Assembly (NCBI RefSeq): GCF_003545715.1
Contig: NZ_QVNU01000003.1
Location: 1-64,000 of the forward strand
DNA length: 64,000 nt
Reading direction: 5' to 3'
DNA from: Taibaiella koreensis
GTDB taxonomy: Bacteria; Bacteroidota; Bacteroidia; Chitinophagales; Chitinophagaceae
The translations under genes were made by a program, and so were the position numbers. Under the pieces are notes generated by a model. That model was not told where the DNA came from. It was given only the letters and a program-made list of their open reading frames with translations, and ran no database searches. This document shows, in pieces, positions 1 to 8,230 of this stretch (position 1 is its first letter; every line of letters starts with the position of its first letter).

Positions 1-228
1 TTGCTCCTACGGAGCAATGGCAGGGTTGTTTGTTTATTTGACTACAGACATTTTGCTCCTACGGAGCAATGGCAGGGTTGTTTGTTTATTTGACTACAGA
101 CATTTTGCTCCTACGGAGCAATGGCAGGGTTGTTTGTTTATTTGACTACAGACATTTTGCTCCTACGGAGCAATTTCAGGGTTGCTTGTTTCTTTGTCTA
201 CAGACATTTTGCTCCTACGGAGCAATGG
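1..228. repeat. 52-bp tandem repeat array
   Basis: Three near-identical 52-bp units (1-52, 53-104, 105-156), a diverged fourth (157-208) and a partial fifth (209-228) follow one another without spacers. Each unit begins with the palindrome TTGCTCCTACGGAGCAA (7-bp stem, 3-base loop) followed by a T/G-rich stretch ending in ctacagacatt. The array may continue to the left of the window. The short reading frames through it are by-products of the repeat. From 229 to 399 I see no gene or other structure. Confidence 0.9.
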
Positions 229-399
229 CTGTCTCTGGGTTTACAGATCATCCTTCCCGGCAAGCCGGCCAGAACGCGACAGCGGCCTAAACGGGTGCCG
301 ATCTTCTTTTTAATGCGGATAAACAGCAATCCCAACAGATAAAACTGTTTTCTTCATCGCCTTATCTGGCAAAAGCCGCTGATGGCCAGGTACAGGTAT

Positions 400-429
400 A
401 AAAAATAAGCCTCTGTTCGGGAGGCTTAT
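400..429 (-). terminator. Intrinsic terminator of the lanthipeptide-like gene
   Basis: A 9-bp perfect stem (405-413 with 421-429) around a 7-base loop. On the minus strand the stem is followed by a run of T (a-run 400-405 on plus). It lies 22 bases past the stop of the small peptide gene. Confidence 0.7.
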
Positions 430-450
430 AAAAAAGTTTATTCCATTATA

Positions 451-696
451 CTATACACAGCATTGCGAAATGTACCGCTTGCCCGAATAGCAGAGATCGC
501 TGTCCCTGGGACACAGGCCCACGTTCTGCGTAGCGCACTGGTTGCTGTTTCCCGGATTGATTATGGTACCATCGTCAGGAGGAAAACAAGTTGTGTTGTT
601 GCTGCCGCCTGCAACGACAGCATGTTTATTCTGTAAAGAGGAGATAGCTTCTTTGTTCAGCTTTAGCGACCTAAGGGCGATTGATTTCTTTTTCAT
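451..696 (-). CDS. Class I lanthipeptide-like RiPP precursor (orphan)
   Basis: 81 residues. The N-terminus MKKKSIALRSLKLNKEAISS is the leader type seen in Bacteroidetes class I lanthipeptide precursors (Lys-rich start, then a LKLNKE-like motif that should bind the dehydratase). A double-glycine site (VAGG, residues 28-31) would separate the leader from a core of about 50 residues containing six Cys and many Ser/Thr, as needed for lanthionine rings. The gene stands alone with its own terminator, and no LanB/LanC, peptidase-ABC transporter or radical-SAM gene lies in this window, so maturation would have to be supplied in trans. A -7-like box TACTTTTA lies at 718-711. Family call is from leader resemblance; the product is unknown. 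Confidence 0.65.
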   Translation of the reverse strand: MKKKSIALRSLKLNKEAISSLQNKHAVVAGGSNNTTCFPPDDGTIINPGNSNQCATQNVGLCPRDSDLCYSGKRYISQCCV

Positions 697-779
697 AAAT
701 GGTGTTTGCTTAAAAGTATAAAAGAATATTTTGATCGCAGCTCATAACTTAACCGATCTCCTTTACATTGCCCAACAGC

Positions 780-1373
780 TTAATCAAAGGTCAGCGTTAC
801 TTTGTTCAATTCTCCAGCATCTATACGCTGGTTGTGATTGGCATCGAAAAACAGCACAAGATAAAGGGTATGGACACCTGATTCTTTTAATGTTTTTCTC
901 TTTCCCGCTATCAGCAAGGCATTCACGCTCCAGTCGAGCGTGAGCCAATCGCCCTGCTGCCCGGCCAGAGCCGCTCGGTGGTCCCGTTCATCGAAATAAT
1001 ACAGGTAGTGATGACCCTCAGGATTCAATATCATTTCACTATAACCGGTGTCGGCGTCAGCAGCCATGCCACTCCCCGGAGCAAGATAAGGTACTCGTGA
1101 TACGGCCATGCCTACGCGCGCTTTATCGGGCAGGCCTTTGTCCTCAAAGGCCGCTAGCTGTAAGGCATTACCTGCATCTTCACTGTAGCGGGGACTGTGG
1201 AAACGTAAGGTAAATGGTTCCCTTTTCAGCTTTATTGATTGCTCATCGCCTAAGGGTACCCGCTTTTCCCCCTGTATGATCATGGCGCCTGCAAAAGGTT
1301 GTGCCAAACTCCCGAAAGAAAGCAAGACGAACAGTAAGACCAGGACAGATAGCTTGTTTTTGTGGAAAACCAT
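780..1373 (-). CDS. Secreted protein of unknown function
   Basis: 197 residues. Residues 1-24 form a signal peptide (Lys-rich start, hydrophobic run LVLLFVLLSFGSLAQ), so the product is probably exported. The remainder is a soluble, beta-rich-looking sequence with a closing segment VLFFDANHNQRIDAGEL that resembles an EF-hand-like or dockerin-like Asp loop, so calcium binding is possible. I recognise no family. It lies downstream of the ABC ATPase gene on the same strand, with a gap of 54 bases, and could be cotranscribed with it. Confidence 0.7.
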   Translation of the reverse strand: MVFHKNKLSVLVLLFVLLSFGSLAQPFAGAMIIQGEKRVPLGDEQSIKLKREPFTLRFHSPRYSEDAGNALQLAAFEDKGLPDKARVGMAVSRVPYLAPGSGMAADADTGYSEMILNPEGHHYLYYFDERDHRAALAGQQGDWLTLDWSVNALLIAGKRKTLKESGVHTLYLVLFFDANHNQRIDAGELNKVTLTFD

Positions 1374-1427
1374 GTGTGTTGTTTTATCAGCTGCGGGGAA
1401 ATAATAACGGGGACATGGCCAAAGTGT

Positions 1428-2981
1428 TTATAAACCGGGTATAGCGGCAAGCAATCGCTGCGTATAAGCCTGTACCGGGTGTTCCAATACCTGCTGCGTA
1501 GCGCCCTGCTCCACTATTTTTCCTTTCTCCATCACTATAATGCGGTTGCTGATCCTTTTAACCACGGTAAGATCGTGCGTGATAAACAGGTAGGTAAGCT
1601 GCATCTGCTGCTGCAGTGTGGCCAACAGTTCCAGTATCTGCTCCTGTATGGTAACGTCCAGCGCTGATACGCTTTCATCGCAAATGATGAGCCGGGGTTG
1701 CACAGCCAGGGCACGGGCAATGCAAATGCGCTGCCGCTGGCCCCCCGAGAACTCATGCGGATATTTGTGCCGCGCAGCGGCCGGCAATTTTACCTTTTCC
1801 AACAGTTCGTCCACATATTTATCCACAGTCTTCGCGTTGGCGATGCCATGGACCAATAGCGGCTCGGCCAGGCTGTCGCCTACTCTGATACGCTGATTCA
1901 AGGACGCATAAGGGTCCTGGAAAACAATCTGGATATCTTTGCGTAAACGGCGCCACTGTGCCGTAGTGAATTGCGTAATATCCTGTCCTTCAAAATAAAT
2001 ATGTCCTTCTGTGGCCGGCTGCAGGCCCAGTATGCTACGGCTGAGCGTACTCTTACCACAGCCCGATTCTCCCACCAGGCCCAGGGTCTCGCCGGGATAA
2101 AGATCGAAGCTCACGCGATCGACTGCGGTAAAGCTCTTTACCGTTTTCCCCAGCCAATTGATCTTTTCGGGATAACGGATCGCAAGATCTTGTACAGAGA
2201 GTAGCGGCGTTTCTTTCAGTGCTGGTGTAGGCGCCATATTGATCTCTTTTACCTGTGGAAAAGCAGTAACCATCTTTCCTTTTTCCAGCACCAGGTAATC
2301 GTCGGCTAATGTGCGGGCCAGCGCCAGGTCGTGGGTAATAAAGAGGATAGCCGTACCATATTCCTGCTGCAGCGATTTCATGAGCTGGATAATCTCTTTC
2401 TGAACCGTTACATCAAGGGCGGTAGTAGGCTCGTCGGCGATCAGCAGGGTGGGGTGGTTGCACATGGCCATGGCAATCATGACGCGCTGCTTTTGTCCGC
2501 CGGACAGCTGATGTGGATAACGTCGTAATAACCGGATCGGATCGGGCAGCTTTACTTTTTCAAACCATTGCAGGGCCAGCCGGCGCGCTGCCTTTGTGGA
2601 TAAGTCCTGATGTGCCCTGATGGATTCGATCAGCTGATAACCACAGGTCTTTACGGGATTCAGGGCAGTCATGGGCTCCTGGAATACCATGCCTACGGCT
2701 TTTCCGCGTACAGCAGGCCAATCCTGGGGCCGCAGCGCTGTGAGTGCGCCAACGCCTTGGAGCTGTATGCTGCCGCTGATACGGGCGTTGGCAGGCAAAA
2801 GCCCCATGAGCGCCAGTGATGTCACCGATTTGCCCGATCCGCTCTGCCCGATAAGCGCCAGTGTTTTTCCGGCGGCCAGGGCAAAGGAAAGCTCCTGCAC
2901 GGCTTCGAAAGGCTGTGCAGCTTCGAAGCGGACGCTTAGGCGGTTTACGATGAGGCAATTTTCGGCAGGGGTGGCAATCAT
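1428..2981 (-). CDS. Fused two-domain oligopeptide/dipeptide ABC transporter ATPase (DppD-DppF type)
   Basis: 517 residues from the chosen ATG. Two complete ABC ATPase domains occur in tandem. The first has Walker A GQSGSGKS, signature LSGGQKQR and Walker [13 protein letters not shown]; the second has [16 protein letters not shown] and [12 protein letters not shown]. This is the arrangement of fused DppD/DppF or OppD/OppF proteins that energise peptide uptake at the inner membrane. Reading can be extended to a GTG at 3053, but a good promoter (TTG-N19-TACTTTTG, 3016-2987) lies inside that extension, so the start at 2981 is preferred and the transcript would be almost leaderless. No permease genes are adjacent; a possibly related substrate-binding lipoprotein is at 53.5 kb. 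Confidence 0.9.
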   Translation of the reverse strand: MIATPAENCLIVNRLSVRFEAAQPFEAVQELSFALAAGKTLALIGQSGSGKSVTSLALMGLLPANARISGSIQLQGVGALTALRPQDWPAVRGKAVGMVFQEPMTALNPVKTCGYQLIESIRAHQDLSTKAARRLALQWFEKVKLPDPIRLLRRYPHQLSGGQKQRVMIAMAMCNHPTLLIADEPTTALDVTVQKEIIQLMKSLQQEYGTAILFITHDLALARTLADDYLVLEKGKMVTAFPQVKEINMAPTPALKETPLLSVQDLAIRYPEKINWLGKTVKSFTAVDRVSFDLYPGETLGLVGESGCGKSTLSRSILGLQPATEGHIYFEGQDITQFTTAQWRRLRKDIQIVFQDPYASLNQRIRVGDSLAEPLLVHGIANAKTVDKYVDELLEKVKLPAAARHKYPHEFSGGQRQRICIARALAVQPRLIICDESVSALDVTIQEQILELLATLQQQMQLTYLFITHDLTVVKRISNRIIVMEKGKIVEQGATQQVLEHPVQAYTQRLLAAIPGL

Positions 2982-2986
2982 GAATC

Positions 2987-3016
2987 CAAAAGTAAACCCT
3001 TTTGGGCTGGAAACAA
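2987..3016 (-). promoter_or_regulatory. Bacteroidetes-type promoter of the ABC ATPase gene
   Basis: On the minus strand TTG (3016-3014), 19 bases, then TACTTTTG (2994-2987), matching the -33/-7 pattern TTG-N19-TAnnTTTG. The ATG at 2981 follows after 5 bases, implying a very short 5' leader. Confidence 0.65.
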
Positions 3017-3045
3017 CGGGTAAGGGGTGCGCTCCATTTTTTGGG

Positions 3046-3648
3046 TAATCCACAGCCCTAATTTTAATTATCTATTTTTTAATAAAAAAGGATTACTACT
3101 ATTAGGGCTGTGAATATGGTGGAAACTTTTTTCTGCTAACATTGGAATTCTCGCATGAATCGTTAATCCCCCGCTTTTCCACAGTCATGAATCGGAGGAA
3201 AGCCTTGATTTTACTGAGATTCTTAAAGTTATTCTCCGCTGTGGATGAAGAAGGTGCTGCAGAACCTTTTGTGGTGTGCAAGTGGGATATCCTGTAAAGT
3301 GAATATGAATTTAAAGTGAACAAATCTTTAACAACACGAGCCAAATTTATTTTTGGTTTTTATTAGGTGGGTTTTAAGACGGGTTTAACCAGTTTCCAAC
3401 AACTTTTTGCTACTGTTTGTGGGTAAATAAGTGAAGGAAAGATCGGTTTTGGAAGAGTGGCGTAACATTTCCTTAATGCACATCATCTTGTGTACAACCA
3501 GGTCTTTAGGTCTAATATGTTTAATAAATAGGGATGTGGACCGTATTCGTGGTAGGTTAAATGAAGAGCTGCCCATCAGTGATGAGCAGCTCAGATGTTA
3601 TTTACCACGCGGGAAGAATTGCCTTTTGTGGTATAAGGTTGTGGATAA
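3046..3648. other. Candidate chromosomal replication origin (oriC)
   Basis: A gene-free stretch of about 670 bases with six DnaA-box-like 9-mers: TAATCCACA (3046-3054, +), ATATTCACA (3117-3109, -), TTTTCCACA (3175-3183, +), TCATCCACA (3248-3240, -), TTACCCACA (3426-3418, -) and the exact TTATCCACA (3648-3640, -). The first two face each other across an AT-rich segment (3059-3090) and lie in a perfect inverted repeat. On the minus strand the box at 3117-3109 is followed by GCCC, then TAATAGTAGTAAT (3104-3092), then the AT-rich run: the order DnaA box, GC-rich, DnaA-trio, unwinding element known from bacterial origins. Five parS sites lie 3.7-4.4 kb away. dnaA itself is not in the window. Origin function is inferred from motif layout. 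Confidence 0.6.
3051..3112. repeat. 12-bp perfect inverted repeat flanking AT-rich segment
   Basis: CACAGCCCTAAT (3051-3062) and its exact complement ATTAGGGCTGTG (3101-3112) enclose 38 bases that are almost all A/T over 3063-3090. Each arm overlaps a DnaA-box-like 9-mer. It could be the unwinding core of the putative origin or, less likely, a terminator or operator. Confidence 0.75.
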
Positions 3649-3655
3649 GCTGTTA

Positions 3656-4708
3656 TCAGCTCTTTTCAATAGTCCATTTGGCTACTGCCGGCGCCAGATC
3701 TTTCTGGGACTTGGTGCCTACAAATACGCCGATATGACCACCCGGGAAGGGGATCTCCTGCTTGTCTTTTGATCCGATCTTGGCCATCACTGCTTTGGTG
3801 CTGTGATTGGGAATAATGTTGTCGCCTGTGGCATAAACGTTGAGATAAGGCACGTTCATGTTTTTCAGGTTTACTTTTTCACCGCCCAGGGTAAGTTCGC
3901 CTTTTATCAGCAGGTTGTCGCGGAAAAGATCCTTGATGTATTTGCGGTACATTTCACCGGCAATAGCAGGAAGATCGGATTTCCAATGCTCCATGCGCAG
4001 GAAGTTCAGGAGCTTATCCTCATCTTCAAGGGAATCCATAACGCCTATGTATTTGCTGATATTCATGGAGGGCTTCAGCATGCTGAAGGCAGAGTCTATC
4101 ATTTCGCCGGATATGGTGCCCACGCTATCTACCATAGTGTCTACATCGATATATTTAGCCCATTTATACAGCATATTCTCGTTTTCCCCAAAGTCGAAAG
4201 GCGCTACATAAGTAGTAAGGCTTTGCAACTTTTCAGGATACCGGCTGGCGTAAATCATGGAATAGGTACCAGCCTGGCAAATGCCTTGCTTGTGGATCTT
4301 GGGTACTTTATGTTTTTTACGGATGAAATCAATGGCGTCGTTCATATAGCCATCGATATAATCTTCCATAGTGAGGTATTTATCGGCCTGGGTGGGATAG
4401 CCCCAGTCCATAATATAGATATCTAATCCTTCTTCTATCAGCTTCTTCATCAGGCTACGGTCGGGCTGCAGGTCGAGCACGTCGTGGCGGTTCAGCATCG
4501 CAAAGGAGACCAGCACGGGAATTTTACATTTTGCCGGTGTTTCGCGCAGGTAGTGGTACAGCTTTACTTTATCTTTTTGCCATACCAGTTCTTTAGGGGT
4601 CGTTGCTACCGTTACTTCCTGGATGTTTTTCAGTGTTTCGTATCCTTTTGCCAGTTTCTGTGTGGTGGAGGTCAGTTCTTCAAATAGACCGGAGGGATTA
4701 AATGTCAT
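3656..4708 (-). CDS. phaC: Poly(3-hydroxyalkanoate) synthase, class III PhaC-like
   Basis: 350 residues, close to the usual length of class III PhaC (about 355; classes I/II are near 560). The lipase-like box is GICQAG with the catalytic Cys at 144 (residues 142-147); the other triad members fit Asp296 (ATGDNIIP) and His325 (GGHIGVF). The enzyme polymerises hydroxyacyl-CoA into polyester granules in the cytoplasm. Class III synthases act with a PhaE subunit, but no PhaE, PhaA, PhaB or phasin gene is adjacent, so the partner would be elsewhere or the protein may act on another substrate. The stop lies 7 bases right of the last DnaA box of the putative origin. Confidence 0.85.
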   Translation of the reverse strand: MTFNPSGLFEELTSTTQKLAKGYETLKNIQEVTVATTPKELVWQKDKVKLYHYLRETPAKCKIPVLVSFAMLNRHDVLDLQPDRSLMKKLIEEGLDIYIMDWGYPTQADKYLTMEDYIDGYMNDAIDFIRKKHKVPKIHKQGICQAGTYSMIYASRYPEKLQSLTTYVAPFDFGENENMLYKWAKYIDVDTMVDSVGTISGEMIDSAFSMLKPSMNISKYIGVMDSLEDEDKLLNFLRMEHWKSDLPAIAGEMYRKYIKDLFRDNLLIKGELTLGGEKVNLKNMNVPYLNVYATGDNIIPNHSTKAVMAKIGSKDKQEIPFPGGHIGVFVGTKSQKDLAPAVAKWTIEKS

Positions 4709-4809
4709 AGAGGTCAGTTTCGTTTTTTATAATATGTTCAACCTAGGAAAGATAAACATTTTTTTCATGAAACGCCGCAAAATTAGCGCAATTGCGGGAT
4801 ATATAACAA

Positions 4810-4830
4810 GAGCTAACAATTTGTTAGCTC
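4810..4830 (-). terminator. Possible hairpin terminator downstream of the lipocalin-like gene
   Basis: A 10-bp perfect stem (4810-4819 with 4821-4830) with almost no loop, just past the stop at 4838. On the minus strand it is followed by the T-poor run ttgttatat, so it is a weak terminator candidate or simply a palindrome. Confidence 0.35.
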
Positions 4831-4837
4831 TGCTTAT

Positions 4838-5224
4838 TTACCATTTGAGTTCCAGCAGGATGCTGCTGTAATCGCCGTTGGCCTCTTTGCTTTGCTGTAG
4901 CAGGCTTATTGCCTTTGGCCCGGTTACTGCTACGAGATAAGGTGTTTCCGCTCCTATGTAAAGCATATTGTCTTTGAGGCTATAATCCAGTGTGTCGGTA
5001 TTGCCTTGGTAATGTACAATGGCTTTGCCGTTCTTTTCAAAGCGGATATAGTCGCCGGCTTGTCCCACGACTTTGTGGGTGTCGGTCGCGGAGCCTTCCT
5101 GGTTGGCATAGATTTGTTCCTGTAATTTCCAGGTATGGCCGGCGAGCTGCGGTACTTCGGTGGTTGCGGCATAACCGGCTTGGGTCAGCGTGCAGAGGAA
5201 AAAGATAGTGAATATGTATTTCAT
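4838..5224 (-). CDS. Exported lipocalin-like protein
   Basis: 128 residues from the ATG at 5224, which gives a clean signal peptide (MKYIFTIFFLCTLTQAGYA); 11 further upstream codons would put charged residues before it and are rejected. The mature part runs from LAGHTWKLQEQIY through a repeated strand pattern (YIRFEKNGKAIVHY, LDYSLKDNMLYI) typical of small Bacteroidetes lipocalin-like domains. It is probably periplasmic or on the cell surface; the ligand is unknown. It lies between the PhaC-like gene and a membrane protein gene on the same strand. Confidence 0.65.
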   Translation of the reverse strand: MKYIFTIFFLCTLTQAGYAATTEVPQLAGHTWKLQEQIYANQEGSATDTHKVVGQAGDYIRFEKNGKAIVHYQGNTDTLDYSLKDNMLYIGAETPYLVAVTGPKAISLLQQSKEANGDYSSILLELKW

Positions 5225-5299
5225 GAAAAAGGGAAGGATATACCTTCCCAGTTGCAAAAAGCGTGCCGGAATTAAATATTAGTATTTAATTTTATATGA

Positions 5300-5935
5300 T
5301 TACCAGTCTTCTTTATACAGATGTTTTTTGGCTTCGATCTGGATATGGCAATAGGCTTCGAAATCTTCCTGGTTTATGGCTTCCTGTCCATGATCCACAT
5401 TGATCTGGAATAATTTATTATCCTTGCAATCAATGGTAAGGACTTTGTGCCGCAGCATAACCTTTTTAATATCCTGCCAGGTCATGTCGCTTTTCCGACC
5501 GAGGCCGGTAACAAAGATGCCTTTATCGTTGAAAACAGCTCGTCTTGTCTTTTTCCCATTCCGTTCCCAGTAATAGGCTAATATGATGCCAAGCAAGGCT
5601 GCGCCGGAATAGGCTGCTGGAAGATACCATTTCCGGATGAAGGAATAGGCCAGGATAGAAATGAATAGCAAGATCTCGGCTATGCGCAAGCCGAAATTGG
5701 CAGGGCTTTGAATGATCTTTTTATTGAAGAAGACAGATATAATGAGCAAGGCAAAACCAAAAGCTGCATATAACAAGCCTATGTTATTGAGGAAATTAAA
5801 TTCGGCCTGTTTTACAGCGTTGGGGACCAGCCAGGTGAAAAGGCCCATAATTAAAAGAAGGAAACCGGCCATAAGATGCATGCCGGTTACCTGATTCTTT
5901 TTTACCTGTTTGCCTTCCAGGAGTATTTGATACAT
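5300..5935 (-). CDS. Membrane protein with C-terminal PH-like domain
   Basis: 211 residues. Four hydrophobic segments are visible (about 20-38, 52-69, 84-100, 106-121), followed by a soluble region beginning KKTRRAVFNDKGIFVTGLGRKSDMTW. The pattern TWQDIKKVMLRHKVLTIDCKD is that of bacterial PH-like (YcxB-like) domains attached to membrane anchors. Function unknown. It follows the ureohydrolase gene by 24 bases on the same strand and is probably cotranscribed with it. Confidence 0.65.
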   Translation of the reverse strand: MYQILLEGKQVKKNQVTGMHLMAGFLLLIMGLFTWLVPNAVKQAEFNFLNNIGLLYAAFGFALLIISVFFNKKIIQSPANFGLRIAEILLFISILAYSFIRKWYLPAAYSGAALLGIILAYYWERNGKKTRRAVFNDKGIFVTGLGRKSDMTWQDIKKVMLRHKVLTIDCKDNKLFQINVDHGQEAINQEDFEAYCHIQIEAKKHLYKEDW

Positions 5936-5959
5936 AAGCGGGATAAGTGTGCCGGCTGA

Positions 5960-7015
5960 TTACCCGGCCAGAATATTACACAATTTGTACAAAGCACGAG
6001 CGCCGACAATGGGATCGATGCAGTCGTGCCCATGTGAGCCGGAGGATACCTCGTTAAGATCGAAGCCGATGATCTCTTTACCCGACTGTTTTACTTTACG
6101 GAAGAGGTAGAAGATCTGGTCGAGCTCGAAGCCGCCGGGAACCGGGGTGCCGGTATTGGGACATAGTTTGGGGTCGAGGCCATCTATGTCGAAGCTAATG
6201 TAGACTTTATCGGGCAGTGTGGCAATGACTTCGTCTACGATGTGCTTCCAGTGTTCGCCTTCGTACTGGCGTTCTTTAATGTCTTTATCAAAGAAGGTTT
6301 TGATACGGTCGGGCGATTGATTGATGATATCCAGCTCTTCGTCGCAGTAGTCGCGAATGCCTACCTGTACGAGCTTCTTCACCTGGGGTATTTGCTCCAA
6401 TACATTGTACATGATAGAAGCGTGGGAATAGGTGAAGCCTTCATATGCTTTGCGCAGATCGGCATGGGCATCTATCTGCAGAATACCGAAGGATTCATGT
6501 TGTTCGCTTAAGGCTTTAATATAGCCCAGGGGCGTGCTGTGATCGCCGCCCAGCAGGGCTACCTTTTTACCCTCGGCCAGGTATTTGGCGGCGAGGTCGT
6601 GGATCCAGTCGTGCATCATCTTTCCGCCTTCGTTTACCTCCTGCAGCTTTGAAAGCAGCTGTTTGCTGCAATTGAGTGGATTGCCCTCGGAGAGACAGCC
6701 GATAATGAGCTCGGCACAGCTGCGCAGGTAATCACTTTTGTTGCGTATGTTTTTGTCATAGGGCAACATATAGTAACCCTTTTTCCAGGCATCGGTATAG
6801 TCGGAATCGTAAAGGTCGACCTGCATGCTGGCGTCAAATATTTGTTCTGGTCCCCTTGAGGTGCCCGGGCGATAGCTTACGGTTACTTCCCAGGGCACGG
6901 GAATAATAATGAGCTGTGAATCCTCTTCGGAGAAGGGGAGGCCGAAGATATTGTTGGAAACGAGACCTGGTGAATTCGGGTCGAAGTTATCCAGGACTGC
7001 TGAAGTCAGAGACAT
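5960..7015 (-). CDS. Ureohydrolase family enzyme (agmatinase/formimidoylglutamase/arginase-like)
   Basis: 351 residues from the ATG at 7015; the TTG extension to 7045 is rejected because a -7 promoter box (7050-7043) lies there. Manganese-binding motifs of the family are all present: GGDHS, DAHADLR and SFDIDGLDP, followed by GFDLNEVSSG. These enzymes hydrolyse guanidino or formimino groups (agmatine, arginine or N-formimidoylglutamate) in the cytoplasm. The N-terminal extension of about 100 residues before GGDHS is typical of the Bacteroidetes agmatinase/formimidoylglutamase group. No hut or speA genes are adjacent, so the substrate is left open. Confidence 0.85.
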   Translation of the reverse strand: MSLTSAVLDNFDPNSPGLVSNNIFGLPFSEEDSQLIIIPVPWEVTVSYRPGTSRGPEQIFDASMQVDLYDSDYTDAWKKGYYMLPYDKNIRNKSDYLRSCAELIIGCLSEGNPLNCSKQLLSKLQEVNEGGKMMHDWIHDLAAKYLAEGKKVALLGGDHSTPLGYIKALSEQHESFGILQIDAHADLRKAYEGFTYSHASIMYNVLEQIPQVKKLVQVGIRDYCDEELDIINQSPDRIKTFFDKDIKERQYEGEHWKHIVDEVIATLPDKVYISFDIDGLDPKLCPNTGTPVPGGFELDQIFYLFRKVKQSGKEIIGFDLNEVSSGSHGHDCIDPIVGARALYKLCNILAG

Positions 7016-7042
7016 CGAATGATTTCTTTGGTTAATGCGCCG

Positions 7043-7050
7043 CAAAGGTA
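7043..7050 (-). promoter_or_regulatory. -7 promoter box of the ureohydrolase gene
   Basis: TACCTTTG on the minus strand (7050-7043), an exact TAnnTTTG match 27 bases before the ATG at 7015. No clear TTG is seen at the expected upstream distance. Confidence 0.55.
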
Positions 7051-7365
7051 GGTAAAATATATAAAGTATCCTTATCGAGAGGCTCTATGATCTATAGGGT
7101 TTATGTATATATGCGAATGACTTTTTTCGGGAACAGACTGCGGTATTTCAAGTTCTGATTGCATGAGAGCAACAGCATTTGGACGCTGTGAAAGATTCGT
7201 GGCATAGCGTATCATGAGTGAATGGATAGCGTGACAGTATATAAATAGTCGCCCCATACCTTCTTACTTACTGCTTAAAGGGAATAGGATTACTGATTTC
7301 TCCAGTCTATTATGAAGCCAGTTGGTCTTAAGTAATCAGCAATGTCTTCAAATGGTTTGGCTTAA

Positions 7366-7381
7366 TGTTTCACGTGGAACA
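7366..7381. promoter_or_regulatory. parS site 1
   Basis: TGTTTCACGTGGAACA, matching the bacterial parS consensus TGTTnCACGTGnAACA. Confidence 0.85.
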
Positions 7382-7751
7382 TGATATCCGAATGTGTTCC
7401 CTACCGCACACTTTCTGTAGAATACCTTAGTATGTCTTTGCGTAGTTTGTAGAGTAGCAATTCTATTGGGTAATATCTTTTATCGGTATCTTATAAGTTT
7501 CTCCCTTTTGAAATGAGTTAAGATAATTGCTTGGTGTTTCAACAGAGGAGGTTTAATAGATATTGGTTTTTAAATGCTCCACATAGAAGGTTAGTGGCTA
7601 AGAGCAACTTCGATAAAGACATTGCGCTCAACGAATGGCAAGTATATGTTTCAACAAGAGAAATGAAGTGATAGGCGGCTGGAGTTATCATTTTCTTACA
7701 ACTCCTGGATATGGTTGATCGGTTGGTTAATGTTGTGTATTTGAATACTAC

Positions 7752-7767
7752 TGTTCCACGTGGAACA
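7752..7767. promoter_or_regulatory. parS site 2
   Basis: TGTTCCACGTGGAACA, a perfect 16-bp palindrome matching parS. Confidence 0.85.
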
Positions 7768-7939
7768 ATGGTATCAGGATCCATTCAATTTCTGTCCCGG
7801 AGCGGATACCCTTGTTGGCCTTGGAATCAATCTTTCTTACCAAAGCTCGGTGAGGTTGCATGTTGGTGCTTAATTGGAACGGTCCTCGCATTGATCTCAT
7901 TGATCGCATGCCCTCTGGTCGATTGGAGGCTGACGTCAT

Positions 7940-7955
7940 TGTTTCACGTGGAACA
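7940..7955. promoter_or_regulatory. parS site 3
   Basis: TGTTTCACGTGGAACA, identical to site 1. Confidence 0.85.
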
Positions 7956-8046
7956 ATACGGTAAATAAGTTGGTGATTGATGATCCTATTAGATTCAGCA
8001 TGTTCCTTTAGAAGCAGTTTTAAACTATTTAGTTGGAGTATAGCGT

Positions 8047-8062
8047 TGTTCCACGTGAAACA
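8047..8062. promoter_or_regulatory. parS site 4
   Basis: TGTTCCACGTGAAACA, the reverse complement of sites 1 and 3. Confidence 0.85.
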
Positions 8063-8074
8063 ATAGTGCAACAA

Positions 8075-8090
8075 TGTTTCACGTGGAACG
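8075..8090. promoter_or_regulatory. parS site 5
   Basis: TGTTTCACGTGGAACG, one mismatch in the last base; it lies 12 bases from site 4. Confidence 0.75.
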
Positions 8091-8230
8091 GCATTCATAT
8101 GAAATAGTCTGGTTATCCTGAAATAGTAAGTAAGTCGATTCTTGAGTTTGTGAAAGGGTTAAGATGAGCCTTCAATAGGCCAGTAACCATTAATTGAATT
8201 TGTAGTCTGTTTCCGTATCCTGATAATCAC

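Larger units (their letters stand above)
7051..8230. other. Gene-free centromere-like region with five parS sites
   Basis: About 1.2 kb with no convincing gene: the reading frames are short, overlap one another and run through the parS palindromes. The five parS sites (7366, 7752, 7940, 8047, 8075) are the only recognisable structure. Such a cluster is where ParB loads to organise and segregate the chromosome origin, or where a ParB-like protein acts on a plasmid. Confidence 0.75.

Noticed and set aside
1-228. CRISPR array
   Set aside because: Units are contiguous without variable spacers, and no cas genes are present.
7711-7968. 85-residue ORF in the parS region
   Set aside because: It runs through two parS palindromes, overlaps other short frames and has no recognised features.
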